A stretch of 64,000 bases of DNA from Adlercreutzia muris (GCF_008831045.1 NZ_WAJS01000003.1:1-64000), one strand, 5' to 3'; counted from the first letter of the stretch, positions 8,374 through 17,839 are shown. Translations and numbers: made by a program. The notes: a model not told the origin generated them from the letters alone.

Positions 8374-8421
8374 CGTAAAGCGGTGCGAGGCAGCGTGATC
8401 TGTCGCCGTGCCCGCTTTACG
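8374..8421. terminator. Hairpin between convergent ATPase and MFS genes
   Basis: A 10-bp stem, CGTAAAGCGG at 8374-8383 and its complement at 8412-8421, with a 28-base loop, overlaps the stop codon of the minus-strand transporter. It may end transcription from both sides, though there is no clear T-run. Confidence 0.4.
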
Positions 8422-9796
8422 CGCGGCGCATGAAGCGGGCGTAGGCGATGGCAGCCGCGAAACCGCAGGCGGCGACGGCAGCGGCGACGGCCATGGCCCA
8501 GGCGAATCCCTCGGCGCTCGCCTGGGCCGCAGGAGCGCCGGCGGCAGCGGCCCTTGCGGTGGCAGCGCTCATGACGCCGATGTAGGTGGCCGGCCCCAGG
8601 CACGCCGACAGCTGCACGGCCATGGACATGAGGGTGACGCCATGGGAGTCCAGCTCGTCGGGCAGGCGGCGCAGCCCTGCCGTCTGGGCCGGCGAGAGCA
8701 CCATGCCCGTGCCCAGGTAGCCGAAGAAGATGCCCACCGTGGCCGCCGCCACCGAACCCGCGAGGGCGCCGGCGATGGTCACGGCAAGCCCCGCGGTCGC
8801 CAGTCCGAGGCCCGCCGGCAGCACGGGCCATTCCCCGCGCCGGTCGAGCACGCGCCCGGCCACCACGGCCGCGCTCGCGTTCGCCAACACCGGAGCCACC
8901 ATGAGCAGGCCCGCCGTGCTGGCAGGAAGCCCGGCGGCTTCCTCGAAGTACAGCGGCGCCATCACCGAGAGCGAGAAATACGTCATCATGGTGATCATCA
9001 CGAGCACCGACGCTGGCCAGAACACCCGGCGATGCAACGGCGCGAGCGACACGAGCGGGCAGGCAAGCTTCTCCTGGCGCCACGCGAAGGCGCCAAGGGC
9101 CGCGGCCGACCCGGCCAGCGCCGTCGCTCCCACTGGCGGATGCAGGGCCACTTCCGACAGGCCCACCGACAGCAGCGTCACCCCGAGGGCCACGAGCAGC
9201 GCCGAGGGTACATCGAAGCGGCTTGCAACCGGCTCGCGTCCGTCGCGCACCACGAAGGCGCCCGCGCCCACGAGGAGCACGGCGGCAGCCAGCGGCACGA
9301 GAAAGACGCTGCGCCACCCCAGACCGCTCACCATGAAGCCGGTCACAATGGGGGCGGTGGCGGGCCCCACGGTAATCATGGCCGAGCCGATGGCCAGGTA
9401 GGCTCCCATCTTCTCGTGGGGTACCCGATCGACGATGACGTTCATCATAAGCGGGATGAACACGCCGGTGCCCACGGCCTGCACAAGACGCGCCGCCAGC
9501 AGCACCGCGAAGTTGGGGGCGACAAGGCCGCCGAGCGAACCGGCAATACTCAGGGCCGATGCCGCGAAGAACAGCGTGCGCATGGGCAGGCGGCGGTACA
9601 AATACGCCATGCAGGTGACCACCACGGTCACCGCGATCATGTAGCCAGTGACGAGCCACTGGGCCGTCACCGCGTCCACCGCGAAGTCGCCCATAATGGC
9701 CACGAGGGCCATGTTCACCAGATTCTCGTTGAAGCCGGCCAGAAAGCCGCAGCCGTAGAACACGGCCAGCAACGGGGCCAAAGACGGGGTGCGCAT
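8417..9796 (-). CDS. MFS transporter, DHA2/EmrB-QacA-like drug exporter
   Basis: 459 residues with a hydrophobic profile of about 12-14 membrane helices. Family features are the early helix with ALVAIMGDFAVDAVTAQWLVT, the antiporter-type motif in ARLVQAVGTGVFIPLMM, and VGPATAPIVTGF typical of proton-driven multidrug exporters. It should sit in the cytoplasmic membrane and export small hydrophobic or cationic compounds; the substrate is unknown. Start Met at 9796 has GAGAGGAAGG upstream; the longer frame adds 68 basic residues that do not look like protein. It is monocistronic. Confidence 0.87.
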   Translation of the reverse strand: MRTPSLAPLLAVFYGCGFLAGFNENLVNMALVAIMGDFAVDAVTAQWLVTGYMIAVTVVVTCMAYLYRRLPMRTLFFAASALSIAGSLGGLVAPNFAVLLAARLVQAVGTGVFIPLMMNVIVDRVPHEKMGAYLAIGSAMITVGPATAPIVTGFMVSGLGWRSVFLVPLAAAVLLVGAGAFVVRDGREPVASRFDVPSALLVALGVTLLSVGLSEVALHPPVGATALAGSAAALGAFAWRQEKLACPLVSLAPLHRRVFWPASVLVMITMMTYFSLSVMAPLYFEEAAGLPASTAGLLMVAPVLANASAAVVAGRVLDRRGEWPVLPAGLGLATAGLAVTIAGALAGSVAAATVGIFFGYLGTGMVLSPAQTAGLRRLPDELDSHGVTLMSMAVQLSACLGPATYIGVMSAATARAAAAGAPAAQASAEGFAWAMAVAAAVAACGFAAAIAYARFMRRA

Positions 9797-9912
9797 GCCC
9801 TTCCTCTCTCGAGTTCGTACCGTGGAGCGCGGCAGAACCGGAAAGGCAGCCGCAGGCAGCGTAGATACGGGAGCACGGGCGCGGCGCACGAGCCGCACGA
9901 CGGCACTCCCGC

Positions 9913-10145
9913 CGCGTTCTGCTAGGAAAAGTGTAGCGCATGGGCGCGTTTTTGGCTTGGAAATCACGACTTTGGAACCGATAGGCGGTAATCTCGGCAT
10001 CGGCGAAATGCGCGACCTGGGGAAACGCCGATCCGGTTGCCCTCAGCGAGCGTCGAAACGGCGTTTTCGGTTCCAAAACCGTTCAAAAGAAGCCAAAAAG
10101 CAGCCGGAGCGCCGCCCGTGGGGAGAAACGGCGCTAGGCGACTAC
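9913..10145 (+). repeat. 233-bp palindromic dispersed repeat, copy 1
   Basis: It aligns without gaps to 19549-19781 in the same orientation, with about 18 differences by hand count (about 92% identity). It contains nested complementary arms: TTTTTGGCTT with AAGCCAAAAA, TTTGGAACC with GGTTCCAAA, and AACGCCG with CGGCGTT, so a transcript or single strand would fold into a long interrupted stem. One frame is open across both copies, but differences do not look clearly coding. It lies beyond the 3' end of the membrane-LuxR gene. Confidence 0.85.
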
Positions 10146-10162
10146 CAGAGCAAGCCCGTAAG

Positions 10163-11728
10163 CTAAAGATCCGAGGCCTTGAACGACCAGCATTCGTCAA
10201 AGGCGTCCATGAGCTCCATGCGGGAGTGCACGCCGCACTTCCGGTAGATGCTGTGCACATGGGCCCGCACCGTGGACTCGGCAATGAACAGCTTCTCTGC
10301 GGCGAAGCTCGTCGTGCGCCCCGCGAGCAGATAGGACGCCACCTCGGCTTCGCGCCGGGAAAGCCCCTGCTGCTCGGCGAAGGCGGCGAAGGCCTCCTCG
10401 CGGGTGGGACCCTCCAAAGCACCCTCGGATAGGGCCCGATCGTCGGCAACGGCGGCGAAGGAGGTCATATCGCGCTCGGTGAACACCAGCGAGACGGAAA
10501 CCAGAGCCGCGAACAGCCCGAGGGCCACCAAGCTCGACACGCTTTCCGCCGCACCCGCCAAGGAGGCCGCGGCAAACGCCGCCAGCCAGCCTAAGAACAT
10601 TCCCAGCGTAATGGCCAGCCGGGCCGCCGCCATCACGCGCAGGAGCGACGCGTCGTTGGCCTTCACGATGTTGCAGCAGTCGTTGAGGACCAGCAATTCG
10701 AAGAGCACGTAGCCCAGGGCAACGCAGAAGCCGCCTGCCTCGTCGGGAAGGGGCGAGACGGCCATCAGCAAGAACCCAGCCCCGATAAGCGGGGCAACGG
10801 CCCGGTAGAGCTTGTAGGGCCGATCGGGCCGATGGTCGAACTTGAAGAAGGCCGCGCAGATAGCCCCCAGCACGATCATGGCCGCCGGCTCCACCGTGAA
10901 GGCCCCGATCACTCCCTCCCCGCTGAACAGGGCGATGCCGCACGAGAGGGAAAAGGAGAACGAGTACAGGGCAAGGGCCACACCAATGCGCATTTTCTGG
11001 CGCACGGGACTCTCCGCGCCGCCCGCTGCCCCATGGCGAGAGGCCGCAAAGGCGGCGGCCGGCGGCATGCCCCCTCCCGCCTCTCGGGCGTCGTCGCCCG
11101 AAACCGGCTCCTCGACGAACAGCTCCTCGCCCGTCCGCGCCTTCATGAGGCGCTGGGAGAGCACGAAGGCCGTTCCCGACAGCACGGGGAACAGCACCGA
11201 TGCGGCTGCCATGGCGTTGAAGCCCAATGCCGCCGTCAGAAGGAAGAGCACCGAGCCGATGGCGTAGGACCCCACGAGCAGGACGAAGGTCTCGCCCACC
11301 TTCATGTACCCGAAAAAGCAGAGCCACAGCAGGAACATGCACACCTCGCCGATGGCGGCCGCCACCGCCGAGGCCGAAGCCGCGCCGGCACCCCCGAGGC
11401 CGAGGACAAGCGGGGCCGACGCGGCGCTTGCCGCAACACCGAGCACGAGCAGCCCGCGCTGCCCGGCAACGGAGGCCAGCCGCCGCGAGGCGAGGAGCAC
11501 GGCCACGAGCACCAGCGCCCGTACCGACAGTTCGACCATCTCGAACGGCGCATTCGCAAAGCAGAGCGGCGCCCCGATAAGCGGAGAGGGCGTCACCCCC
11601 GCCAAAAGGAGCCACGCCCAGAAGAACCCGAACCCCAAAAAGCGCACGGGAAAGAGACTCTCCGCCGCCTGGCCCGCTGGGCCGCCCACGCGCCCCTCAT
11701 TTGATGCATCTTTTCCCACTCCAACCAT
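10163..11728 (-). CDS. Membrane-spanning LuxR-family regulator (system 1)
   Basis: 521 residues. About 12 hydrophobic segments fill the first 420 residues, then a C-terminal LuxR helix-turn-helix, LSRREAEVASYLLAGRTTS followed by STVRAHVHSIYRKCGVHSR. It probably senses a small molecule at or in the membrane and activates transcription while anchored there, an arrangement typical of Eggerthellaceae. The start at 11728 has AAGAGGGG upstream; nine extra codons are possible. It is divergent from the molybdoenzyme operon starting at 11949, so that operon is its likely target. Confidence 0.85.
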   Translation of the reverse strand: MVGVGKDASNEGRVGGPAGQAAESLFPVRFLGFGFFWAWLLLAGVTPSPLIGAPLCFANAPFEMVELSVRALVLVAVLLASRRLASVAGQRGLLVLGVAASAASAPLVLGLGGAGAASASAVAAAIGEVCMFLLWLCFFGYMKVGETFVLLVGSYAIGSVLFLLTAALGFNAMAAASVLFPVLSGTAFVLSQRLMKARTGEELFVEEPVSGDDAREAGGGMPPAAAFAASRHGAAGGAESPVRQKMRIGVALALYSFSFSLSCGIALFSGEGVIGAFTVEPAAMIVLGAICAAFFKFDHRPDRPYKLYRAVAPLIGAGFLLMAVSPLPDEAGGFCVALGYVLFELLVLNDCCNIVKANDASLLRVMAAARLAITLGMFLGWLAAFAAASLAGAAESVSSLVALGLFAALVSVSLVFTERDMTSFAAVADDRALSEGALEGPTREEAFAAFAEQQGLSRREAEVASYLLAGRTTSFAAEKLFIAESTVRAHVHSIYRKCGVHSRMELMDAFDECWSFKASDL

Positions 11729-11948
11729 TACCCCTCTTTTCACCTGCGGAAACACAATCCCTAAGCGTTTTGGTGGAGGCCCGCTTATGGCAATTTACAG
11801 CGCTTCGGAGAATGTTCAGCGCGAATGCCGGCCCCTAACCTAGATGCCAACGGGAGGCTCGGCTTTGACGAGTGGATGAGCCTCCCGGAAGTGTAGCAGA
11901 TTCCCCGCGCCGATAAGGGCGCGGGAAGAGACGAGGAGAGGGGAGAGC
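11729..11948. promoter_or_regulatory. Divergent control region of molybdoenzyme system 1
   Basis: This 220-bp interval must hold promoters for both the LuxR gene and the operon. It has two CAGCGC direct repeats 19 bp apart (11798-11803 and 11817-11822), a 10-bp hairpin CGGGAGGCTC at 11851-11887 enclosing TTTGACG, and an 8-bp hairpin CCCGCGCC at 11904-11925 immediately before the GGAGAGGGGAG ribosome site. I see no confident -10 element. Confidence 0.4.
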
Positions 11949-12614
11949 GTGAAGACGAGGGAGAAAACGGATTCCGCCGCGAGCCTCCAAGAGGACGGCG
12001 GGGCGACACGCCCCCAAAAGCCAGGCCTTAGCCGCCGGTCGCTCATCGGCGGCGCCGCGATGGCCGCAGGGCTTCTGGCCTTCGGGGGCGCCACGGCGGC
12101 CTTCGGCGGCGAGACCGATCGCCTGCGACCGCCGGGAGGCCAGGACGCCGACCGGTTCTGGGGCGCGTGCATCCGCTGCGACCGCTGCCGGGCGGCCTGC
12201 CCGCTTGCCGCCATCGGCGTGGAGGGGCTCACCCCCGGCATTATCGGGGCGCGGCTGCCGATCATGGACTTCCGCGAGGGCTACTGCGACATGTGCGACG
12301 GCGCCTTCCGCTGCATCGCCGCCTGCCCCACCGGGGCGCTTACGGCCTTCGATCCCTACGTGGACAAGATCGGCATGGCCGTGGTAGACGAGGCCGAGTG
12401 CCAGCTGTACGGCATCTCGGGCACGTGCAACGCGCCCTGCATCGATGCCTGCGAGTGGGACGCCCTGTCCCTGGACGAGAACGGGCGCCTGGTGGTGGAC
12501 GAAAAGCGCTGCAACGGCTGCGGCGCCTGCGAGTACGTTTGCCCCACGAGCGCCTATCGCAACTACGACGCCAGCAACAAGCGCGGCATCAATGTGGAGG
12601 TGTGGCATGGCTAA
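11949..12614 (+). CDS. NapG-like Tat-exported ferredoxin-type protein (system 1)
   Basis: 221 residues. The twin-arginine signal SRRSLIGGAAMAAG is followed by four Cys-rich clusters (CIRCDRCRAACP, CDMCDGAFRCIAACP, CNAPCIDAC, CNGCGACEYVCP), the layout of MauM/NapG proteins that carry several [4Fe-4S] centres outside the membrane. It probably passes electrons between the NapH-like partner, with which its 3' end overlaps by 8 bases, and an exported reductase. Start is GTG at 11949 with GGAGAGGGGAG upstream. First gene of the operon. Confidence 0.83.
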   Translation: MKTREKTDSAASLQEDGGATRPQKPGLSRRSLIGGAAMAAGLLAFGGATAAFGGETDRLRPPGGQDADRFWGACIRCDRCRAACPLAAIGVEGLTPGIIGARLPIMDFREGYCDMCDGAFRCIAACPTGALTAFDPYVDKIGMAVVDEAECQLYGISGTCNAPCIDACEWDALSLDENGRLVVDEKRCNGCGACEYVCPTSAYRNYDASNKRGINVEVWHG

Positions 12615-13599
12615 GTCGACAACCCCCGAAAACGGCGCCGAGGTTTCCGCGCAGCCGGAGGAGGGCAGCCGCTCGAAGGTGAGTCGCGTGCGTCGGTACG
12701 TCCCGGGCATCGTGTTCGCCCTTCTCGTCATCGGCCTGGTAACCGGCATCGGCTCGGGCACCCTGTGCTCGGTGGGCTACGAGTCCATTGCGGCAGTATG
12801 CCCCCTCGGCGCGTTGGAATCGCTCTTCGGCGCCGGGACCTTCGTGGCGCGGGCCGTAATCATCCTGGCCGTGGCCGCCGCCGTAGTGCTGCTCGTGGGC
12901 AAGGCCTTCTGCAGCTGGGTGTGCCCCATCCCGCCGCTCGACCGGTTCCTGTCGGGCAAGAAGCGCCGCGAGGCCGACAAGGCGGCGCGCATCGAGGCGG
13001 CCCATCATGTGAGCGGGCGCCTGGCCGCGTGCGCCGGTTGTGCGGGCTGCGGTGAGAAGAAGCCCGGCGAAAAGCCCCTCGCCCCCGCCGATGGCGCCGC
13101 CAAGCGACGGTTCGCGAAGGTGGACGGGCGCCATGTGGTGCTCGGCGGTTCGCTTGTGTCGGCGGCGATCTGCGGGTTTCCCGTGTTCTGCCTCATCTGC
13201 CCGGTGGGCCTCACCTTCGCCACGGCCATCGCCCTCTACCGCCTCGTCGGGTTCAACGAGCCCACCTTGGACCTCATCGTGTTCCCCCTCATCATCGTAG
13301 CCGAGCTCACCCTGCTACGGAAATGGTGCCACCGCTTCTGCCCCATCAGCGCCCTTATGGGGCTCGTGGCCAACTTCAGCAAGGCCACGCGTCCCAAGAT
13401 CGACCCCGACCTCTGCCTGCGCAAGGACGGCACGCCCTGCACCGTATGCGCCGCTGCCTGCCCCGAGTTCATCGATCCGGCGGGAGATCTGGGCGACCGG
13501 GCCCTGGCCGAGTGCACCCGCTGCGGCCAGTGCGCCGCCGCCTGCCCCGCAGACGCCATCCGCTTCACGAAGAAAGGACTGACCCGTGGAAACCGCTAG
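12607..13599 (+). CDS. NapH-like membrane ferredoxin (system 1)
   Basis: 330 residues. The membrane segments contain the two paired Cys motifs of NapH/CcoG-type quinol dehydrogenases (FCSWVCPIPPLDR and FCLICPVG, RWCHRFCPISALMG-like), followed by a C-terminal cytosolic double-cluster ferredoxin (CTVCAAACP and CTRCGQCAAACPADAI). It is expected to take electrons from menaquinol and hand them to the NapG-like protein. The ATG overlaps the preceding stop by 8 bases and has GGAGGTG upstream, so translation is probably coupled. A long upstream extension of the frame is a shadow. Confidence 0.85.
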   Translation: MAKSTTPENGAEVSAQPEEGSRSKVSRVRRYVPGIVFALLVIGLVTGIGSGTLCSVGYESIAAVCPLGALESLFGAGTFVARAVIILAVAAAVVLLVGKAFCSWVCPIPPLDRFLSGKKRREADKAARIEAAHHVSGRLAACAGCAGCGEKKPGEKPLAPADGAAKRRFAKVDGRHVVLGGSLVSAAICGFPVFCLICPVGLTFATAIALYRLVGFNEPTLDLIVFPLIIVAELTLLRKWCHRFCPISALMGLVANFSKATRPKIDPDLCLRKDGTPCTVCAAACPEFIDPAGDLGDRALAECTRCGQCAAACPADAIRFTKKGLTRGNR

Positions 13600-14320
13600 C
13601 ACGCCCGCGCCCTGCGATGCCGCCGACGGCGATCTTGCGCCCAAGGCCGCCGACCCCGCATCGGCACCCGAAGCCGACGCCAGCGCCGAGGCCACCTTCG
13701 AGGAAGCCGTGGCCGCCCTTACCGAGACGGTGAACCGGGCGCCCCTGCACCGCGAGATCTTCCTCAAGCTGCTCGCCTTCTGCACCGCCCAGCGCACGCT
13801 CGCCGAAGCCGAGGAGGCGGCCCGAACCTGCCCCGAGTTCTCCTCGGTGGCCCAAAGCCCCTACCGGCTCATCCACACCCTCGTGCACGCCGGCGGCCTG
13901 TATTGGCTGGAGCTGGACGAGACGGGCCGGCCCCTGACGCCCCAGGCCAAGGCGGGGCTCACTCCCGACGAGATCGAGGATGCCACCTTCGCCTACGCCG
14001 TGGTAACCACGCCGGTCGGCGAGCAGGTGGCCGAGGACCTCGCGCCCGAGAAGCGGCTGCAACGCCTCTTCGATCTCGTGCCCCAGCGGCTTACCACCTA
14101 CTTGGACCTTATGGACTTCTGCCGAGAGCAGCGCACCTTCAAGGAGATCGAGGCGCTGTTGCGCGCCCGGCCCGCCGCTGCCTTCGCGAGCACCACCTCA
14201 AGCCAACCCCTGCAGCCGAGCTTCTTCGTGGACGCACTGGAACGCTCGGGCGGCCTTGCCTGGAACGATGGATGGAAGATCACAGAGAGGGGAATGAAGG
14301 TATTGCAGCAACTTCGCTAG
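13586..14320 (+). CDS. Tandem winged-helix-like protein of molybdoenzyme operon (unnamed family)
   Basis: 244 residues, no signal or membrane helix. After an Ala/Glu-rich leader, the protein holds an internal duplication: about residues 50-125 and 165-244 each run L-x-FC-x2-QRT-x2-E, a helical stretch, then a GGL-Y/A-W beta-hairpin and T-P/E-x2-AK/GMK end. This shape resembles two winged-helix modules. A cognate with the same plan lies at 43025 next to a TorD gene. GTG start overlaps the NapH-like gene by 14 bases, and the catalytic-subunit gene follows 40 bases later. Role unknown; a maturation or regulatory partner of the exported enzyme is my inference. Confidence 0.6.
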   Translation: METASTPAPCDAADGDLAPKAADPASAPEADASAEATFEEAVAALTETVNRAPLHREIFLKLLAFCTAQRTLAEAEEAARTCPEFSSVAQSPYRLIHTLVHAGGLYWLELDETGRPLTPQAKAGLTPDEIEDATFAYAVVTTPVGEQVAEDLAPEKRLQRLFDLVPQRLTTYLDLMDFCREQRTFKEIEALLRARPAAAFASTTSSQPLQPSFFVDALERSGGLAWNDGWKITERGMKVLQQLR

Positions 14321-14360
14321 GAACGCCATTTTGACCGTAGAGAGGAAAGAGAGGACCCCC

Positions 14361-17249
14361 ATGACCAAGGGAACCATCAGCCGACGCGGCTTCATGAAGG
14401 CCGCAGCGGCCACGGGCGCGGCCCTGACGGCCGCCGGCTCGATCCCGCTGCTCGAAACGACCGATCAGGCCTTCGCCGCCGGATCCGTGGAGCGCGTGAT
14501 GCACAAGACCGCCTGCCATGGCTGCACCAACTGCTGCCCGGTGCGCGTGTACACCGAGGACGGCCGCGTCGTGAAGATCGAGGGAGACCCGGACGGCCCG
14601 CTGAACAAGGGCGGCGTGTGCCTGAAGTGCCTGTCGCAAATCCAAACCGTCTACAGCCCCCGCCACGTGCTGCACCCCATGAAGCGCGTCGGCGAGCGCG
14701 GCGAGAACCGGTGGGAGGCGATCAGCTGGGAGGAGGCCGTGGATTTGGCCGGCGAGCAGATCGCCACGGCCGTGAAGAAGTACGGTCCCTACTCCTACTG
14801 GAGCGCCCGCGGAGGCGGCGGCGCCTACATCGAGTGGGAGACCTCCGGTCTCGACTACACCTTCGGCGGCTGCAACTCCCTCGCCTCCGGCGCCTGCCAG
14901 TGCGCCATGCCGCGCGACTTCGTCTCCACCACCTCGGTGGGCTTCAACTGCTGCGTTGACATGGACAACGTGGATCGCTGGGTGGGCATCACCGACAACG
15001 CCGAGCTGGATGGCACCCGCCGTGACGACACGGAGCGCGTCTTCGTGCTGTGGGGAAGCCAACCGCACTCCTCCAAGGCGGCCCACGGCGGCCACGGGCT
15101 GACCGATGCCCGGTCGAACCTCGGCGTGAAGACCATCGTCGTGGACCCCTACATGACCGCCGAGGCCACCAAGGCCGACGTATGGCTTCCCGTGCGCCCC
15201 GGCTCCGACTGCGCGCTCATGCTGTCGTGGATTCACCACATCATCGAGAACAACCTGTACGACGAGGCGTTCGTCAAGCACTGGACCAATCTGCCCTTCC
15301 TCATCAACCCCGAGACGCGCCTGGCCTATCGCGCCGAGGAGGTATGGCCCGACTACGTGAACCCGGCCGCCGACCCCGCCGGCGTCTACGACACCCCGGC
15401 CTACGTGTGCTTCGACGCGAAAACCAACTCCGTCCAGCCCTTCCCCTTCACCGCCCCCGAGAACTGCGCGGTCGACCCGGTTATCTTCGCCACCGCCACC
15501 GTGAACGGCAAGGAGGCCAAGACGGCGGGCCAGATTTACAAGGAAGAGGCCGAGCCCTGGACCTTGGAGGCCGCCGGCGAGACCTGCTGGCTCGACCCCG
15601 AGCGCATTCGCGAGGCCGTGGAGCTGTACGCCAAGGCCGACTTCGGCGGCTTGTCCAACGGCGTGTTCTCCGACCACCAGGAGAACTCCTCCACCGCCCC
15701 CTTGGGCGCGCTCGCCATCGACGCGCTGCTCGGCTACGTGGAGTCCCCCTGCTCCGCCTTCCAGAACCACGGCGCCGCCAGCCGCACCGCCGACCGCCCG
15801 ACCCAGCGCCTGGGCGTGTTCTCCTCCACCTTCGAGCGCTACGGCCTGGGCTGGACCACCGGTCTCACCAAGGCCGAGAACGATCGGCTTCTGGACGCCA
15901 TCGTGGCCGACTGGGACGCCAAGGGCCGCGACGGCAAGGAGATGCAGCGCTACTTCTTCCAGTCCCGCTGCGACACCATGGGCGCCAACGAGCACAAGGG
16001 CATCCACCAGTGGCAGACCTGCGCGCCGAAGGAGCTGCGGCAGGCCATCACCACCGGCGAGCCCTACCGCCCGCGCGTGATGTACGAGATGTCGGGCAAC
16101 AAGTACGCCGTCATGGGGCCCTCCCTCGAGTGGAAGAAGGCCTACGACGAGCAGGACTTCGTCATCCAGCAGTACCCGAACATGACCTCGTTCACCGTGC
16201 AGACCGTCGACCTGTTCCTGCCCACCACCGAGTGGCTGGAATACGACTCCTACGAGGCGCCGGGCACCCATTTCAACCGCCACTACGCCCGCTGCCAGGT
16301 GACGCACCTCGGCGAGACCGTGAACCCCTTCGTGTCGCCCTACCAGGTGGCCGAGGCCGCCGTGGAGAAGCTCGGCGCCGAGAACGTGTTCGACCCCGAC
16401 GCCTACAAGGTGCCGTTCTTCGAGAGCCTGGAGGCGGCCCGGGCCGCCTGGGCCGAGCAGATGGGCAAGGGAAGCTGGCAGGAAATGCTCGATGACATCG
16501 ACCACCGCTTCACCGAGGAGCCCATGGACGACTACATGGCCTACTACCAGTACAAGGAGCCGGTGAGCGACGGGCTGCCCCGCGGGTTCGCCACGATGTC
16601 GCGCAAGGTGGACGTGTACTCCGAGGCTATGCTGCGCCTGGCCCGCACCGGCTTCCCCTACATGTACCCCTTCGACCAGCCGGGCTGCGACGACTACGAC
16701 CCCATCTGCACCTTCAAGGAGCCGACGGAAAGCCCCGTCGAGGGCCAGCCGGGCTACGATCCGGAGTACCCGCTCGTCATCACCACGGGGCGCCTCCCCC
16801 ACTTCCACCACGGCACCATGCGCCACGCGCCCTTCATCCGCGAGGTCATGCCCGCCCCCGAGCTGAAGATCAACCCCGAGACGGCAGCGGAGTACGGCAT
16901 CGAGCACCTGGACTGGGTGAAGATCACCTCGCGCCGCGGATCGTCCAACGCGCGGGCCTACCTCACCCAGGGCATTGCCCCCGGCGTGCTCATCACCGAG
17001 CGCTTCTGGAACCCCGAGTGCTTCGATGAGACCCAGGAGTCCATCACCCCCGGCATCGAGGAGTGCGGCTACAACATCATGTCCGCCGACGAGTTCCAAA
17101 ACCCCTGCTTCGCCACGAACAGCTACCGTGCCTTCACGGTGAAGATCGAGAAGACCGAGCGCCCCGAGCGCATCTGGATCGAGAGCGAGCAGTTCCAACC
17201 GTTCATGCCCACGCTTTCGGGCGAACCTGTCACCGAGGAGGTGTTCTAA
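14361..17249 (+). CDS. Molybdopterin oxidoreductase catalytic subunit, DMSO reductase family (system 1)
   Basis: 962 residues. Tat signal SRRGFMKAAAATGAAL (residues 7-22) shows export in folded form. Residues 52-90 bind a [4Fe-4S] cluster (CHGCTNCCP, then CLKC), followed by the three bis-MGD-binding domains; the C-terminal domain starts at about ITTGRLPHFHHGT. It should reduce or oxidise a small substrate outside the membrane. The substrate is not decidable; the Cys spacing is of the thiosulfate/polysulfide/arsenate-type enzymes rather than that of systems 2 and 3. The start at 14361 is preceded by AGAGAGGA. Fe-S and anchor subunits follow directly. Confidence 0.88.
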   Translation: MTKGTISRRGFMKAAAATGAALTAAGSIPLLETTDQAFAAGSVERVMHKTACHGCTNCCPVRVYTEDGRVVKIEGDPDGPLNKGGVCLKCLSQIQTVYSPRHVLHPMKRVGERGENRWEAISWEEAVDLAGEQIATAVKKYGPYSYWSARGGGGAYIEWETSGLDYTFGGCNSLASGACQCAMPRDFVSTTSVGFNCCVDMDNVDRWVGITDNAELDGTRRDDTERVFVLWGSQPHSSKAAHGGHGLTDARSNLGVKTIVVDPYMTAEATKADVWLPVRPGSDCALMLSWIHHIIENNLYDEAFVKHWTNLPFLINPETRLAYRAEEVWPDYVNPAADPAGVYDTPAYVCFDAKTNSVQPFPFTAPENCAVDPVIFATATVNGKEAKTAGQIYKEEAEPWTLEAAGETCWLDPERIREAVELYAKADFGGLSNGVFSDHQENSSTAPLGALAIDALLGYVESPCSAFQNHGAASRTADRPTQRLGVFSSTFERYGLGWTTGLTKAENDRLLDAIVADWDAKGRDGKEMQRYFFQSRCDTMGANEHKGIHQWQTCAPKELRQAITTGEPYRPRVMYEMSGNKYAVMGPSLEWKKAYDEQDFVIQQYPNMTSFTVQTVDLFLPTTEWLEYDSYEAPGTHFNRHYARCQVTHLGETVNPFVSPYQVAEAAVEKLGAENVFDPDAYKVPFFESLEAARAAWAEQMGKGSWQEMLDDIDHRFTEEPMDDYMAYYQYKEPVSDGLPRGFATMSRKVDVYSEAMLRLARTGFPYMYPFDQPGCDDYDPICTFKEPTESPVEGQPGYDPEYPLVITTGRLPHFHHGTMRHAPFIREVMPAPELKINPETAAEYGIEHLDWVKITSRRGSSNARAYLTQGIAPGVLITERFWNPECFDETQESITPGIEECGYNIMSADEFQNPCFATNSYRAFTVKIEKTERPERIWIESEQFQPFMPTLSGEPVTEEVF

Positions 17250-17837
17250 ATGCGCAAGGGTCTGCTGATCAACCTGGATCGCTGCTCTGGCTGCGACAGC
17301 TGCATCGTGGCGTGCAAGCTGGAAAACGACCTGCCCCTGGGCCATTTCTACAACAAGGTGATCGCCGTGGGCCCCACGGGCACCTTCCCCAACGTGGAGA
17401 AGTACTGGCTGCCCTCCCAGTGCCAGCAGTGCGAGAACCCGGCCTGCGTGCACGTATGCCCCACGGCCGCCAGCTACCGCGACCCCGAAACCGGCATGGT
17501 GCTCATCGACAAGGAGAAGTGCATCGGCTGCCAGTACTGCATCTACGCCTGCCCCTACGGCGTGCGCCAGTTCAACGAGGACGCCGGCGTGGTGCAGAAG
17601 TGCACGCTGTGCGCCCAGATCACCGCTGACGGCGACGGCGTGCCGGCCTGCGTTCACAACTGCAACTGCGGTGCGCGTTTCTTCGGCGATTACGACGACC
17701 CGGAATCCGATGTGAGCCGCGAACTGGCGAAGTATCCGGAGGAGGCCATCCACACGCTGCCCGATCCCAATGACGCCAAGCCGCTCACGCGCTACATTCT
17801 GTCCCCCAAGTTCGCTTCCTGGAAGGAGCTGGTGTAA
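17250..17837 (+). CDS. DmsB-like four-cluster Fe-S electron-transfer subunit (system 1)
   Basis: 195 residues with the four Cys groups of DmsB/PsrB/NrfC-type proteins: CSGCDSCIVACK, CQQCENPACVHVCP, CIGCQYCIYACPYG, and CTLC with CVHNCNCGARFFGD. It should carry electrons between the membrane anchor and the catalytic subunit and travel out with the latter, since it has no signal of its own. The start codon abuts the stop of the catalytic gene. Confidence 0.9.
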   Translation: MRKGLLINLDRCSGCDSCIVACKLENDLPLGHFYNKVIAVGPTGTFPNVEKYWLPSQCQQCENPACVHVCPTAASYRDPETGMVLIDKEKCIGCQYCIYACPYGVRQFNEDAGVVQKCTLCAQITADGDGVPACVHNCNCGARFFGDYDDPESDVSRELAKYPEEAIHTLPDPNDAKPLTRYILSPKFASWKELV

Positions 17838-17839
17838 CC

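Noticed and set aside
8253-10076. 607-codon minus-strand frame over the MFS gene
   Set aside because: It is out of frame with the transporter and Arg/Gly-rich; the MFS frame has membrane helices and a good start.
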